Assembly: GCA_947579605.1 (NCBI GenBank)
Contig: OX388329.1
Span: 1,265,153-1,329,152, forward strand
Direction: 5' to 3'
Source: Athripsodes cinereus
Taxonomy: Eukaryota; Arthropoda; Insecta; Trichoptera; Leptoceridae
Length of the DNA stretch: 64,000 nucleotides
The notes beneath the pieces were generated by a model. That model was given only the letters and a program-made list of their open reading frames with translations, made no database searches and was not told the DNA's origin. Both the position numbers and the translations under genes were made by a program. Below, in pieces: positions 32,683 through 45,060 of this stretch. The stretch's first letter is position 1. Each line of letters begins with the position of its first letter.

Positions 32683-34205
32683 AATCAAAAAGTAATCAAT
32701 GTTTCTAGCCCATTGCCATATTTATAATATTAATTGAACAAAATAAACAATAATAATACAATGTGTATATAAAATAAAAATGTACATGAAATTTAGTGAA
32801 ATACTTAGGTGAGATTCTTACAGAAATGAAATAAAAAACATTTATTTCTTCACTATTACATTAATTTGTAACAACAATATATTTATACAAAATGCAATGA
32901 AGAAATAACAGTGTCTCGCTAGATATGTATTGTTCTGAGACATTAAGAGTTTGACACCACTTTCCCCTGGATGTTTTAAGAGCTGAGCTCCAATATCATC
33001 CAGACTCAACGAAACAAAAAAGAAAAATTCAAAGGGAGGGCTTAGGATTTGTCTTAAAGGCTCCCCCCGACAAAATCCTAACCTAAATTACAACCCTTAA
33101 TCCCCATTGTAGGAGATACTCACTACAAGGTTTTGAGTCAGTGGAATCATTGACTATAAAATGGAAAAATATAGCAACGCTAAATCTTCCAGCAAACATT
33201 ATGTTAATAATTACAATTGTACTCTAAGCTGCCCACTGCCTAAATAGACGGAATGAATTTGTCTTTGCACCATGAATTTTGATTTTTTTCTAGTGGTTCA
33301 AGTGTTTCTTAGAAAGTTTCTGCTCTCTTAATTTACTTTTATAAATTTAATAGTTTAAAAATTATAGATACCTACTTGTAAGTAAATTAAATATTATTAT
33401 AATACTACTTATGTATTAGCGCAAATGTTTTTTTAACCTAATAGGATTGATATTTTATATCTTTTGTATATTTGTAAATAAATAATATCGCTAGAGGTAA
33501 TAATTACTTTAGGCGATATTTTAATTAATAGCCTTTTACTTATTTTACCTACCTAATAATTTTATCCTTACTATTCGTACCTACTTACAAACAACAAGAA
33601 ATAACGCAGTGGACAGAGCCACGTGGCGAAGAGAAACAACGAAGACAAACACCACCATCATTTAGTATTAAGAACTGGCCAAGGAAAAGAAGAAGAAACT
33701 GCAGTATTCTCTTGTGAATCTTACTGAGAGTATTAAATATCGTTAAACTATCCACTTTTCTATGAAAATTGGTATCTGCACCTGAGGCTGCTTAGCATCT
33801 ATTTTCAAGAACATTAAATATTTGAAGTTTCTAGGACATATTAGATAAAGATTATTTATAGGTAGGTGCTTCAAAGCTGTGACGAAAATGACCCCCTATA
33901 AATACTATACTTAATCTAATACCAGTACTATTATTAGCACATCGAGGTAAGACATACAAGATAAAACTATATCACTATATTAATTCACACGTAACCACAA
34001 AGAATTACAGCTATTCCAAACTTTAGACCTGAATAAATGATATTTTGTACTCATAAATAGAAATGGCAAAAATTATTCAAGATTATTAAACTTTTTATTT
34101 TGGCGATGTGGTACATATATTTCGTTCTTAATCTGGACATAGTAAATAAACTTGAGAGAGTTCAAAACTTTGACACCCGTTAATTTTTTTTATCTTAAGA
34201 GGTCT
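32683..34205. other. Intergenic DNA, retroelement scraps only
   Basis: Holds the CD36-1 3' UTR, the R1-like 3' UTR copy (32950-33150) and a LINE scrap at 33595-33680 (WRRETTKTNTTII on +). Nothing else was recognised. Confidence 0.4.
32950..33150 (-). mobile_element. R1-like retrotransposon 3' UTR copy
   Basis: The reverse complement of 2000-2200: shared blocks are catccagactcaacgaaaca, agggagggct and ggagatactcactac. It has no coding part, so it is a strongly 5'-truncated insertion or a remnant. Confidence 0.6.
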
Positions 34206-34418
34206 GCAGGGTTACTCTTGACAAAACTAAACACGATCTTAATCTAGTCTTGATCTTGATCATACGACGCACGAAGGGACTATGGTTAAAAACACCGCGT
34301 TACCGCTAACGCGCGATCGGTTTGCGTGTATTTTTGGCCAATAGTCACTTCGTGCGTCGTATGATCAAGATCAAGACTAGATTAAGATCGTGTTTAGTTT
34401 TTTCAAGAGTAGCCCTGC
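34206..34418. mobile_element. Foldback MITE, family B, intact copy
   Basis: A 213-bp long palindrome. The ends are gcagggttactcttga and tcaagagtagccctgc; inside, cacgatcttaatctagtctt and cacttcgtgcgtcgtatgat mirror each other. The split copy at 20485-21155 and a right-arm remnant at about 40066-40140 belong to the same family. Confidence 0.75.
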
Positions 34419-34424
34419 TGATCA

Positions 34425-34990
34425 TATCTCCCAGTATCGACATTCTCTGAAATGGTTAACAACATGTCAAAGACGTGAGCTCCACATTTTATCTCTTGTT
34501 CATAAAACACTCAACGTCTTTCTCTTACTATTTGAAAGAAACATTCGAGTATTTAGCGAGCCATGGTCTATCACTGCATTCCAACAACCAGCATCTTCTG
34601 GCAATTCCTTCACATTAAACCAATTTCTACTCTCAATCATTCTCAGTATGTGGTGCTTGTTGCTGGAATAATATGCCTTCTTCTCATAGAATATCTCAAT
34701 CTTTTAATGGATTTAAATACTGTCAAGAAATATTTATCGTCTTCTAACTCAGCATCCGTCCCCTAACCCCTTCCTATAGTTCCTAGTCCCTTTGGAGTGT
34801 TGGGTGAGTGAATTTTCTTCTCTTTTTGGTTTATATTGCGATGTTTCTTATGTTTTGTGTTTCTTTTTTGTTATGTGAGTTTTGTTTTAATATAACGTGG
34901 TTAGACAGAAGAAATCACTAATACAGTAATAATTTAGCCACTGTAAATCATCACATTATGTATGAACCTAATTAAATTTAAATTACTGTT
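34425..34990 (+). mobile_element. LINE 3' end (L2/CR1-like)
   Basis: Reads ISQYRHSLKWLTTCQRRELH, ILSLVHKTLN, the 'LKWLPI..RR..H.L.L..K.L' motif of the reverse-transcriptase thumb. The WNN-P motif follows in another frame. The 3' UTR shares gtggttagacagaagaaatc with 19495-19975. Confidence 0.65.
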
Positions 34991-35689
34991 CAAATCCGCC
35001 ATAAATTTGTTCTTGGGTGAAACGTGTTCGAATACAATGTATCAAACAAATCAAATATTTAAAATCATTCCTCATAAATGAAAATTTATGTTCCTTAGAA
35101 AGTAAAATCTGAATTTTCTATATAATGTTGAGTAAATGTATTGTAAAACAAATTTAATGTTTTTGAGTAAGGTTTTGATTTAACCACGGATAAAGAATTG
35201 TTTTTGAGTAAAGCTTTTCGTTAAGAGAACGTTTATTTTAGAATTTTATAATCTTTGTGTATTATTCAGTTTTGGCCATGAAAAATATATGATAATAGGT
35301 ACATATGGGTACAAAATGAATCATTACAAAAGGATTTTATTAGGTCAGTATAAATACACAAATTTGTGATGATTTGGAACGTAATAATAATAAATTATGA
35401 AAATCTACAAACAGTCTGAGGGTTATGTTATCATTTTATGAATAAACAAAGTTCTCTGATGGCAAAAGTTGAAAAAGCAAACATTACAGGAGCACAAAAA
35501 AAGTTTCAAGAGAAACTAGCAGTAATGCAGAACTAGCCTAAGTGTTTTAGGGTGATATTTCAAAGGAGCAGTTTGAAAATTTGTTTTTGTAATAAAAAAA
35601 TATATTTCGAATATCTAAACCAAATTTTGACGTGCATTATTATTTAGGAATCTAATAAATCTCATTAATTAAATTATCTCGTCCTATAT

Positions 35690-35945
35690 ATAATGAGTTA
35701 CAATCCATTGGATTGGTCTGCAACGAGTTTGGTTTTTCTTCTCCATTCGTCTCTATTCTCAGCCAGTCTTTTCAGCTCTACGTATGAGCCACAGTTCATG
35801 TCCCTCTTCAGTTGGTCCATATACGCGTGTCTTGGTCGACCTCTGCCATTTGTCCCCTCGTTCTTAGCCTCCGCGATGGCGATGAGTAGTCCTGGGTGCC
35901 TGATGTTGTGGCCAATCCAGTTAGCTCCTGTTATCTCGTCCTATC
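35690..35945 (-). mobile_element. LINE C-terminal fragment
   Basis: A reverse-oriented coding tail. The minus strand carries RGRPRHAYMDQLKRDMNC-like sequence (gcagaggtcgaccaagacac ... atggaccaactgaagaggga). Related to 21525-21700. Confidence 0.6.
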
Positions 35946-36542
35946 TATTATTATCATTTCTTATTTCTTAATACTTAGCTCAGTTAGACCAAAATTTTAA
36001 CTTTGGCTAGTGCTACTTTAAGGTAGCGATATATCAACTGATATCTGATATATCGATCTGATATTCTGCCCTCATAGATCCAACGGTAAATTTCTCAGCC
36101 CATCGGCTGGATCGGTGGTCAGTGGTCACCTCTTATAGGTCCCCTAAACTCAAAGCCACACACAGAGAATACAACATACCTAGTTCACTGTCTGGCATTG
36201 TGAGCCACATTCACAAAGACTATAGAGTACCTAATTGATTTTTTCATACTTCAGTGTTTTTATTAAAAGTATCTATCATATTTTTATAAGTGCATTTCTG
36301 TAGGTATTTGTTACATGGCATTTACAATACACACATACCTATAATGCAATGTTGTCCAACTGATAATCAAAATAGTCTCACAATATATAAAATAAATATT
36401 ACATGTTGACTCTTGTATTGTATTGTCGTTGAGATCACTGAATCGTTTGGTGATGTGTGATCGAATGGTATATTTAAGAAACATTGTTTTTGTTTTATTT
36501 GAAAAATAATTTCAAATTAAAATTTAATCTTTTTTTTCAAAA

Positions 36543-36656
36543 ATGCTTATTTGGCCAAGCGTGTTTGTCTCTGTGTTTGGTGTTGGGTTCATCATAGCTG
36601 GCGGTATCTTAGGATGGAATGCATTACCTGCAATTATAAGAAACGAAATTATTCAT
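36543..36656 (+). CDS. CD36 gene 2 exon 1
   Basis: Encodes MLIWPSVFVSVFGVGFIIAG... RNEIIH, 38 codons, phase 0. The ATG is the counterpart of that in gene 1 and leaves only a four-residue cytoplasmic start. Confidence 0.92.
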
Positions 36657-39600
36657 GTAAGTACCTACCTTATAGTACAATCTTTACGAGGTATGAAAAA
36701 GGTGTCTTGAAATTAATTTTTGTAGTTCAGAGTATCTTCAATTAATAATTATATCCTTGTTTACATAGAATGTGAAATTGGAGAATGGAACAGATCAGTT
36801 CCAACGATGGGAGAGCCTTCCGTTCCCTGTGAAGTTCAAAGTATACCTCTGGGAAGTTAATAATACAGATGAAGTTCTACAGGGAGGCAAACCAGATCTC
36901 GTACAGAAGGGACCCTATGTTTATAAGTTAGTATAGTATGCTGTCTCTCTCATATTATGACAACATCACTATTTAAATAACTTTATTACTTGTATTATTT
37001 TCTAGCCAATTTCTCCAGAAAGTAAACATAAAAAAAGAGGGAAATAACTTGACTTACAAACAAATACAGACGTACAAATTTGACGTGAAGGACTCCTACC
37101 CTCTCACTGAAGATGATGAAGTTACTGTTCTAAATGTTCCTTACCACGTGAGTAATCCGCAAGATGCATAGTGGAATACCTATAGTCCAGAGAAAATTCT
37201 CAGACTTTGATTTATCTTATAAATCACGTTTACATCAGCCAGTGTCATATTTTGAACCACTCTAGATTAATCATTCCAATTGACATCCAATTGCGTTAAA
37301 AAAAGTCATAACATAATCAGTCAATCTTTTTCAGGCAATCATACAAAAAGCCAGCCCGGGTGAATTAGTTCTAATAAACGGACAACAGAGTTCCATCTTC
37401 AATAAACAAGGTGTATTCTTGAAGACCAAAGTGAAACAATTGCTCTTTACAGGGGTTCCTATTTGTATCGAAGGTAAACCTGGATTGACTTGCAAAGGTA
37501 TTGCGTCGAAAGCTGTGAAATCTAAAAATATGGTCGTGGCAACGGATGGCACCATTTATTTCTCTTTATTCAATCACGTAAGTTGTTTAGATCAAAAGCT
37601 TTTGTATTGATTTTTTTATATTTCCACATTTTGGTAGAGGAATTAAAATAACACGTGAATTTTCTAACCACCCCTCCCCAATCCCCCTCAATGGTTTAGA
37701 AACGGAGATTTTTCACGATATCATCGTTTCTATATAACATGGAAAGCACACGGCTGGTAGACAAAACAAATTTATTTTGCTTTGTAGCACAATCATATGT
37801 CAACCTATAGTATCTAGACCTACTGCTTCCTACAACTCAAAACAATATTAGAATTTGTGGCAATAAATAAATTATAATCAATTTTTTTTATTGAATCGGT
37901 TGAGTAAATGGTTCCGACTTTTATTTTCACTATTTACCATTATCATTTCTTTCGTTTTTTGCTGCAGAAAAACAACAGCGATGATGGCAAGTTTAAAGTA
38001 GGTAGCGGTGAAGGTGACATCAAACATTTGGGAAAAATTCTGGAATGGAATAACGTCGATCATGTATCAGCATGGAGAAACAACGAAAATGGGAATCTCT
38101 CCTATTGCAACATGCTCAATGGAACAGATGGGAATATATATCCACCGTTCGCATCGGGAAGAAAGTCAATAAAAATCTTTAGTACAGATATTTGTAGGTA
38201 AGTCACAATACTATAGGTACCCAATACTATGGGTTAGTCGGAAGATATCGCGCTTCTGCGATAAACTCGCCCATTGCACAATTTTTTTTTGTATAGTTAA
38301 ATTTAATATTTTCATATGTTGCAATAAAGTTTATTATTATTACCTACTTATGAAAACCATACACTATATTATGTTGTTGATGTTGGTAAAAGTACAATGA
38401 GTAAAGTGCAGCCTTAGCCGATTCATAAGAATCGACACACTTTTTCTGTTTCCTACTAATGGGAGTTGGCACAATCTGTTGGTTGTGTAGATGAGATATC
38501 TGTTGAGTCATATTCTTAATATCTTCAATCTAGTCCAATGCAATTCAGTAAAACGCAAACACTGCTACTGGACATACTTTGATGTCCAGTAGCAGTGCCC
38601 TTTTTTCTCATCTTTACCATATTTACATTACCTACCGCAAACTCCTTGTGTGCTTCCATTATCAAATATGGTTGTTTTTGATAAACTAAATAAATAAACA
38701 AGAGAATATTAGTCGGTAGCCTGATCTTCAAATATATTTCATCGTGATATTTTCCTTATGATTTTGTAGGTCGGTAACTGTGCACTACGCTGAAGAAAGG
38801 TCATACATGGGAATCCAGGGTATGATGTACAAGATTGGAGACGATATGTTACCAGCGCCATCTCTCAAAGACGATACTGGTTGCTTCTGTCTTAACAAAA
38901 CACCAGGGATTTTGCAAGAAAATGGATGTCTCAAGAAAGGAGCTCTAGAACTTTATAATTGCCTTGGTGAGTGTACAATTTTTGTCAGTGATTTAGCAGA
39001 GAAAGTCGGCTTATTTGGGACACGTTCTTTATAGTGACAAATTAGTGGCTTAAGATCAAATTTTCAGAAATTTGTTTAATTATGACTATTTGCAATACTA
39101 ATTTTGAGTTTTTTCACTATTTCTCATATAAACTTTTTATAGGATTCGACTATATGTACTACTACTATACTACCACAGCATATTCCACAATTCGGGTCGC
39201 CAGCGGCCTGACAGATTTTCCTAGTATTTTACTGTTTTTAAAAAATATAGTTTAAGAACTCAACATATTTTTTTTATTGTCATACATGGTTAAAAAAACG
39301 TATTTGTCCGATTTCGTTGCCAAATCACATAATTACAATCTGCTGCATTTGTCGACGACGGTTGAAGTTAGAGGAATCAAACATGGCACTCAAGAAAGAA
39401 GACAATATTATATCAAATATAATATATTATAACGTACATAGGTACTTGGTACATTTGAGTGAATCCATTTAGTTTGATGATAATCATTCAGCGATTTCGT
39501 CATCGTTTTTCGATGTTGCAACAATAAATAATTATAAGAGACATCGATAAAACTATAAAAACAATTCAGTTTCATCGTATAAAACTGACAAGTGGTACTT

Positions 39601-42600
39601 ATAATATGTAGGTAAATAAATATACCTACATTCCAATCAAATTTCGTAATAGGTATATAGGTAAACAAACAACAAGCGAATAGTCGACACACTCCCCTAC
39701 ATCCATTTAGTTTGATAATCTACTACTATACTATCATGGCATATTATTCCACAAGCGGGGTAGCTAACAGACTGACTGCGTATAACAAACACGCAGATTG
39801 TCCTCATTCATGCATGCCACCCACCCTGAATAAATTCCTGACTAAAGTCACTTCGTGTACAAAAGTGGAATTCGTGGACAAAAGAAGTAGGTATTGGAAG
39901 ACCCCAAAAAAGATGGGTTGACGATTATTGAATTAATAAATAAATAAATAAATAAATATTGTCCAGGTGATGAGAAAACAGTGGTGCCGAATTGTTCGAG
40001 ATCGAAAAGTGTGGAAAAGTTTTGAAGAGGCCTATATTCAGTAGTGGAGAAAAGAAGGCTAGCAATTCAGTCACTTCGTGCATCGTAGGGTGATCAAGAC
40101 AAGGTTAAAATGTTATTTAGATTGTGTCAAAAGTAACCCTAGGCCTAGTAGTAACCCTGGTCTACTAACAATTGTACTAGCAATTTATTATTCCTTGCTT
40201 TTTTATTATTTCTAGAGTACAGGACAGCATATCGATGCGACATATTTTTATTTAATCTGTGACAGGGATTATTCACAAATTTTATTTTTGTATATTTTTC
40301 AACATTTTCGGAACACATATTATCTCATTGTAGACTCTCATATGGTGCTGACACATCCACATTTCCTGTTGGCCGATAAGGATTATCAGGAAGGAGTAAA
40401 AGGAATGAGCCCTGATCCAGAGAAACATCAAATATTCATCATTTTGGAACCGGTAAGATATTAAACTTCCTTGGTCGGTGCGTCCTTCAATGCTATATCA
40501 AGCTTCCTTTATTCATCGATATATCCATACGTCTTTTTCGCTCTGCGATGTTCATAATATTTGTTCAAAAAAGACAGCTCCTTTTTGAGTGACTGATTTT
40601 TTTTTATTACATTTTATTTTTATTATATAATCAAAATTAATCGTCTATCGTCGCCCCAAATAAATGTATTGTGTCCCGGGCTGCCCTTTCCTAAAACTAC
40701 GGACATCCAGGGATCTCATGAAGTAGGTATCCTTTGGGACTATAAACTCCAATTTTAATTAATATTATCGTGGCTTCTGTAGATACCACGAGGGAAGCTC
40801 CAAAGCAGCGGGGCTCAGAAAAGAGCAAACCCAGCCTAAGTCGTTATCAAAGAAATCGTTAACAATATTTGCTGCGTTGTATACCTAAATTAACTTAAAT
40901 CTTTGCTAAAAAGTGGCTACGTGCAGAACTAAGATATTTGGAAGCTGATGGATCACATTTTTTTATCAATATAAAAAGTTAGTCAAGCCCCCAGCGATAA
41001 TAAATTATAATCTGAAGTTCGTGTGAATGCAGGTCAAATAATATAAGCACGTAAATTATTCACACTGCATCACTTATAAAGCTTGTTCAGAAAGCCAGTT
41101 CATTGTATGTAACCAATGACATTAACACAAGCATGTCAAAAAATATTTAAATTTCAAAAACAGATATTTCTATTTCATTTTAACGACATTAACGCGACAA
41201 ACTGGAACTCATTGAGTTGGTAGGCCCCAATGTCAGATATCTGTCAAATATAGTTTTCTATGGAGGAAAATTGTTGCTACAATAATATTATTTGGATTTT
41301 TTGGCGAAATATTTCTTTTTTTTATTTGCCAAAATAAAATCTAATTCGAATATAAACTTAAGGAAATTTGTATTCGAAGTAGATTTTAGGCAAAAATAAA
41401 ATCTACCTCGAATATAAACTTTAGGAAATTTGTATTCGAATTAGATTTTAATTTTGCCGGTTTTATTTTATTTTTGCTTATTTTATTTTTGCCGGCAATA
41501 ATAAAATGAAACCGGCAAAAATAAAATCTAACTCGAATATAAATTTCTTAAACTTTGTATTCGAGATAGATTTTATTTTTGCTGGTTTTATTTTATTTTT
41601 GCCGGCAAAAATAAAATAAAACCAGCAAAAATTAAATCTAACTCGAATGTTAACTTTGCTGGTGTCGAAAAACTTGGTGCTCAAAAATAATTAAACGTGG
41701 TGACCAAAAAATAATTCTACATATGGCAACAATTTTGTGAATATTACTTTTCCTATGAAATCTCACATTTGACAACAGTGGGGCCTACCATCTCATATAG
41801 TGCCGACAAACTTACCTTGGCATTGCTTTAGTGCAATATTTTTTAAGGGTACCTACTTGGATTATGTTAGTCAGTTATCCATTATTGAAAAAAAGGTGTA
41901 TCAACCATTCACAAAAGTTACATGATTTTCTTTATGAATAAGTAAGACAAAGAGCAACAAACATCCTTTCTATACCTACCAATGCTTGTTAAGTGATTGA
42001 AAGGAAATTGAAATGGACCAAAATGTTCCGATACCGATTTTTCGTTTCATATTTTTAATCTGATATTAATATCATTGAATGTAACATACACGAATTCGCA
42101 TACCTATGTTTGTTTCATTTGTAGATATATATATATCGCGATTTTGCGACTCTCTTTTCATATATTTTATCCATGGCGTCATTATATTTTAACAATCAAT
42201 TCATTTTGTCAGCGAATACGCGCGATATTAGAATATTTGCATGCGAAATCTTTATCCTGTTTTTAAAATGTATCGATGTATAAACTACATACATAATATT
42301 ATATATACTCGTACGTTGGTAGGTGTAGGTATGTTATACAAATTTAATGGACTTAATCTCCTGTATAATTTATGTAGTCTGGTAAATTTAATATAAGTTA
42401 CATAGGAGTTCTTTTTTTGTGAAATTGATATATAGGTAGGTACATAATAATAATAAATTGCTTATCTTCCACATATTTTAAAGGATTCAAGCATCTCATA
42501 CTAACATTTTTCTTATCTTTCTTTTTCGCAAGATATTTCAACAATGTTGCCCAGCACACTATAGGGATTAATAATAAATTATTAAAACGTATCAATGACC

Positions 42601-43576
42601 TCAACTGATTTCATGTTGATAAAAATATTTATATATCAAAATATATTATTTTTTACTGCCACGGAAAAGAGCACCTACGTGCAGTTAGACTGCGCTGGTT
42701 GCTCCAATTATGACAGATGTCGTAATGATATACCGAGATGACCAAAATAATATTGAAGGCTGATTATTGTAAAGTATCAAAAATTTCATAAATGAGTTTT
42801 TACTCCCAATTGGTGTTTAATAAAAACCAATAATACTACAAAATGTGCAATGTGGAACAACATAGTGTACTTCAAACTTCATCCAATAGATATCACTTTT
42901 GCTACATTGCTCTGCTGTTCCCCTTACTTCTTTTCACTTTTTCTTGGTTTTATGCTCCAGACACTTAGAACCTTTGTAATAATCAGCCTTCGATTATATT
43001 TTATAATAAGTATCTGACTGTCTCGAGACGATGTCATCTATTTTTGAAGGATTAACTATGTAACAGTTTCGAGACGTTAATAGATTAAGTATAGGTAAAT
43101 GACATCAAACTATGTTTCTCTTCTAACTACAAATACCTACCTAGTTCATTTTTTTTTATTAGGTATTCCATTTATATTTTCAGAATACTGGTACACCATT
43201 GGTTGGAAAGAAACGAGTTCAATTCAACATGTTTCTTAGAAAAGTTGGTAATATGAAACCTACTGAAAATATCACGACGACCCTCTTCCCTATTGTTTGG
43301 GTTGACGAGGTAAACATTTCATACTATCTATTTTAGATTTCTCTGAAATTTTATACAAGATATTTTTAGCACACGTCATGTATTGATTATCTGTTCCAGG
43401 GCGTAGAGCTTGGAAACGATATGATCCAATTGTTGAATAGACAACTGTTTGATCCACTGAACGTTGTGGAGACAGTACGATGGAGTTTAGTAGCAGTTGG
43501 AATAATATTGGCGTTAGCGGGAACTATTTGGTACATGGTTGCTAAAAAAAGGAGATCAATTGATACAGTACAATAA
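36543..43576 (+). CDS. CD36-family (class B scavenger receptor / SNMP-like) protein 2, nine coding exons
   Basis: Exons join 36543-36656, 36769-36926, 37006-37147, 37335-37577, 37968-38197, 38770-38966, 40334-40452, 43184-43309 and 43400-43576. They total 1506 nt (501 aa). Order, phases and most lengths are identical to gene 1; exon 4 is 15 nt shorter. It has membrane helices near residues 5-28 and 470-490, a basic tail (AKKRRSIDTVQ), and the same cysteine set, including the pair in PICIEGKPGLTC. It is a head-to-tail tandem duplicate lying 3.9 kb downstream of gene 1. Exon 2 is nearly identical between them, unlike the rest. It is expected at the plasma or an endocytic membrane, handling lipid or microbial ligands; the ligand is unknown. 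A poly(A) signal is at 43767-43772. Confidence 0.93.
36769..36926 (+). CDS. CD36 gene 2 exon 2 (near-identical to gene 1 exon 2)
   Basis: Encodes NVKLENGTDQFQRWESLPFP... GPYVY, phase 2. The likeness to gene 1 continues into intron 2 (gttagtata at the donor, tatgacaacatcacta further on). Confidence 0.94.
37006..37147 (+). CDS. CD36 gene 2 exon 3
   Basis: Encodes QFLQKVNIKKEGNNLTYKQI... PLTEDDEVTVLNVPYH. It is clearly more diverged from gene 1 than exon 2. Confidence 0.92.
37335..37577 (+). CDS. CD36 gene 2 exon 4
   Basis: Encodes 81 residues, AIIQKASPGELVLINGQQSS... TDGTIYFSLFNH. It contains QGVFLKTKVKQLLFTGVPIC. Confidence 0.92.
37968..38197 (+). CDS. CD36 gene 2 exon 5
   Basis: Encodes KNNSDDGKFKVGSGEGDIKH... 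KIFSTDICR, phase 2, same length as in gene 1 (230 nt). Confidence 0.92.
38455..38530 (-). repeat. Repeat fragment shared with intron 3 of CD36 gene 1
   Basis: On the minus strand it reads MTQQISHLHNQQIVPTPISR. It is related to 8270-8345 but lies in a non-equivalent intron. Confidence 0.4.
38560..38597. repeat. Perfect 15-bp-stem hairpin
   Basis: cactgctactggaca and its exact complement are separated by an 8-nt loop. It stands alone in CD36-2 intron 5, next to the repeat fragment at 38455-38530. The stem is too short for a typical microRNA precursor. Confidence 0.5.
38770..38966 (+). CDS. CD36 gene 2 exon 6
   Basis: Encodes SVTVHYAEERSYMGIQGMMY... ENGCLKKGALELYNCL, phase 1, carrying four of the core cysteines. 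Confidence 0.93.
39160..39850. repeat. Two diverged copies of the catcacggcatatcccac repeat
   Basis: actactactatactaccaca at about 39158-39195 and tactatactatcatggcata at about 39721-39850 start like the family member at 10820. The second continues with gcggggtagctaacagactg. The DNA between is AT-rich with no exon. Confidence 0.4.
40334..40452 (+). CDS. CD36 gene 2 exon 7
   Basis: Encodes SHMVLTHPHFLLADKDYQEG... MSPDPEKHQIFIILEP, same phase and length as gene 1 exon 7. Confidence 0.93.
41218..41790. mobile_element. Complex foldback element with tandem internal hairpins
   Basis: The outer inverted termini are tggtaggcccca and tggggcctacca. Between about 41331 and 41665 lie three to four consecutive hairpin units; each has arms of the form aaaataaaatctaactcgaa and ttgtattcgagatagatttt. 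The units are joined by palindromes containing gccggcaaaaataaaa. A minus-strand open frame here is only the translated repeat (FIFAGF). No target duplication was identified. Confidence 0.65.
41800..43183. other. AT-rich intron 7 sequence of CD36-2, nothing recognised
   Basis: No exon or repeat family could be supported between the foldback element and exon 8. Confidence 0.35.
43184..43309 (+). CDS. CD36 gene 2 exon 8
   Basis: Encodes NTGTPLVGKKRVQFNMFLRK... TTLFPIVWVDE, 42 codons. Confidence 0.93.
43400..43576 (+). CDS. CD36 gene 2 exon 9
   Basis: Encodes GVELGNDMIQLLNRQLFDPL, a membrane helix and a basic tail, with TAA at 43574-43576. Confidence 0.93.
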   Translation, partial: GVELGNDMIQLLNRQLFDPLNVVETVRWSLVAVGIILALAGTIWYMVAKKRRSIDTVQ

Positions 43577-44099
43577 TGAATGAAGGATTTATTTACATTT
43601 ACTAGAAACATCATAAACATGAAGGTATCAAGTGTAGCAGCATAAAAAGAAATTGGGTCATAAATCGCGTCTCTTCGATGAAATCGCTTTCTGTATATAG
43701 ATATTGATTGAATTTACCATTTTACTCTGGTGTAAGATCGCTTGCAATCAATGCAAGTTAGAAATGAATAAATAAATTTAATAAACATTTATTGACGAAA
43801 CAGTGATACAAACCATACCATAAAATATTTCCAGCCAACCCTAGATTAAAGAAGTTAATATTATGCACAATCCTTAGATAAGAACTATGTCTACCTTAAA
43901 TTATATATTTTTTGTAAATAAATACTTTTTTTCTTACATTTAATGGTATTTTATATACCTAGAAAGAACTTGGCTTTTCAAAAATGTCTGTACGCAGCTG
44001 GCGAACTTGTTATGTTGTGAACAATTGAGTCAACGAAATATGAGAGAATATCCACGATTTTGCCAAAAAATGAAACCTTAACCTTAGCGATCCCTTGAA

Positions 44100-44340
44100 G
44101 TTCCCGTTAAAGAATAGGCCTCCCACTATTTTCTGGAAGTTTTCGAGTGTCCTGTAAAAGACAGAAATTCGTAAAACATCAAGTTTTAGGACATTTAATA
44201 GCTTCAACTCAGCAATAAGGTATGTCACCCATACTGAATGTCTCAATTTTTATTAGCACTGAAAGTACATCTTGCTTGTTTATTACAAGCAGTTGGACCA
44301 ACGGACCGTTGGCTACCCCACTTGAGGGGAATGCTACGAT
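44100..44340. repeat. Diverged copy of the 10820-type repeat
   Basis: Contains cgagtgtcctgtaaaagaca and cattccattac-type ends matching the 10820-11045 family in reverse, with an extra ggctaccccacttgagggga segment. Confidence 0.4.
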
Positions 44341-44904
44341 GGGATGGACTTTTAACGATTGGACCACTGAAACCAGTTTTTACTGATTTGTATAGTTTCA
44401 AACCACGTACTTACACACATGGTGGTAGGTACTTTTTTTCCAACCAAAATAAATATTTTTTTGCTTAGGTCCTCTTTCCATACTTTTTTCAATAGATTTT
44501 TTTTTCTTGGCACACTGAAGTTATCAAGTCTCCCATAATCGAATCTTCAATGATTATCAAATATTTTCAATCAAAACATTTTTTTATGTAACACATCTCA
44601 ACCATGCTCAAGTATCAATCAACTATCGATCTATAAGCTATAAGTAGGTATACCCAAATAATAATAAAATGCCTTACGGTGTACTTATATAGGTACCTAT
44701 TGGTTTTTTGTTTAACTTATGAAAAATACTTTTAAGTGTGCAGGTATTCCATTTTTTTTAATATTATTGAAAATAGCTATAGGTACCTACCTAATATTAT
44801 ATTAGCTTTTTTTAGAACATCCTCTTTATTATAAAAAAATATGTACTTATTGTGGATTGTGCCTGCTAATTTTCATTTTATCAAATACACACTTATTCTT
44901 CCTG

Positions 44905-45060
44905 TGCCATGTCAGGTCCCCCCGACGTTGACGATCACTCCGGCGAAAGCCTCCTTGTCCTGTGTTACCCTGAACAAGTCATCCACCGTCCTCATTCCGG
45001 TTCACTCTCTAATGTTGCCCAGCCAGGACGTCTGCTCTCTGCCAACTCCCCGTTTTTCCT
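44905..45060 (-). mobile_element. LINE C-terminal fragment
   Basis: The minus strand gives RTVDDLFRVTQDKEAFAGVI then VNVGGT and a stop, the 'DL.+.TQDR..FR..V...' ending of LINE ORFs. The fragment is GC-rich compared with its surroundings. Confidence 0.6.

Noticed and set aside
38560..38597. A microRNA precursor
   Set aside because: The 15-bp stem and 8-nt loop are too short for a canonical precursor.
41478..41684. A small minus-strand protein with FIFAGF repeats
   Set aside because: A translation of the tandem hairpin repeat, without start context or homology.
5199..43576. Naming the CD36 genes as SNMP1 or SNMP2
   Set aside because: They have the family fold and an SNMP-like extra cysteine pair, but subgroup assignment needs a tree; no symbol was given.
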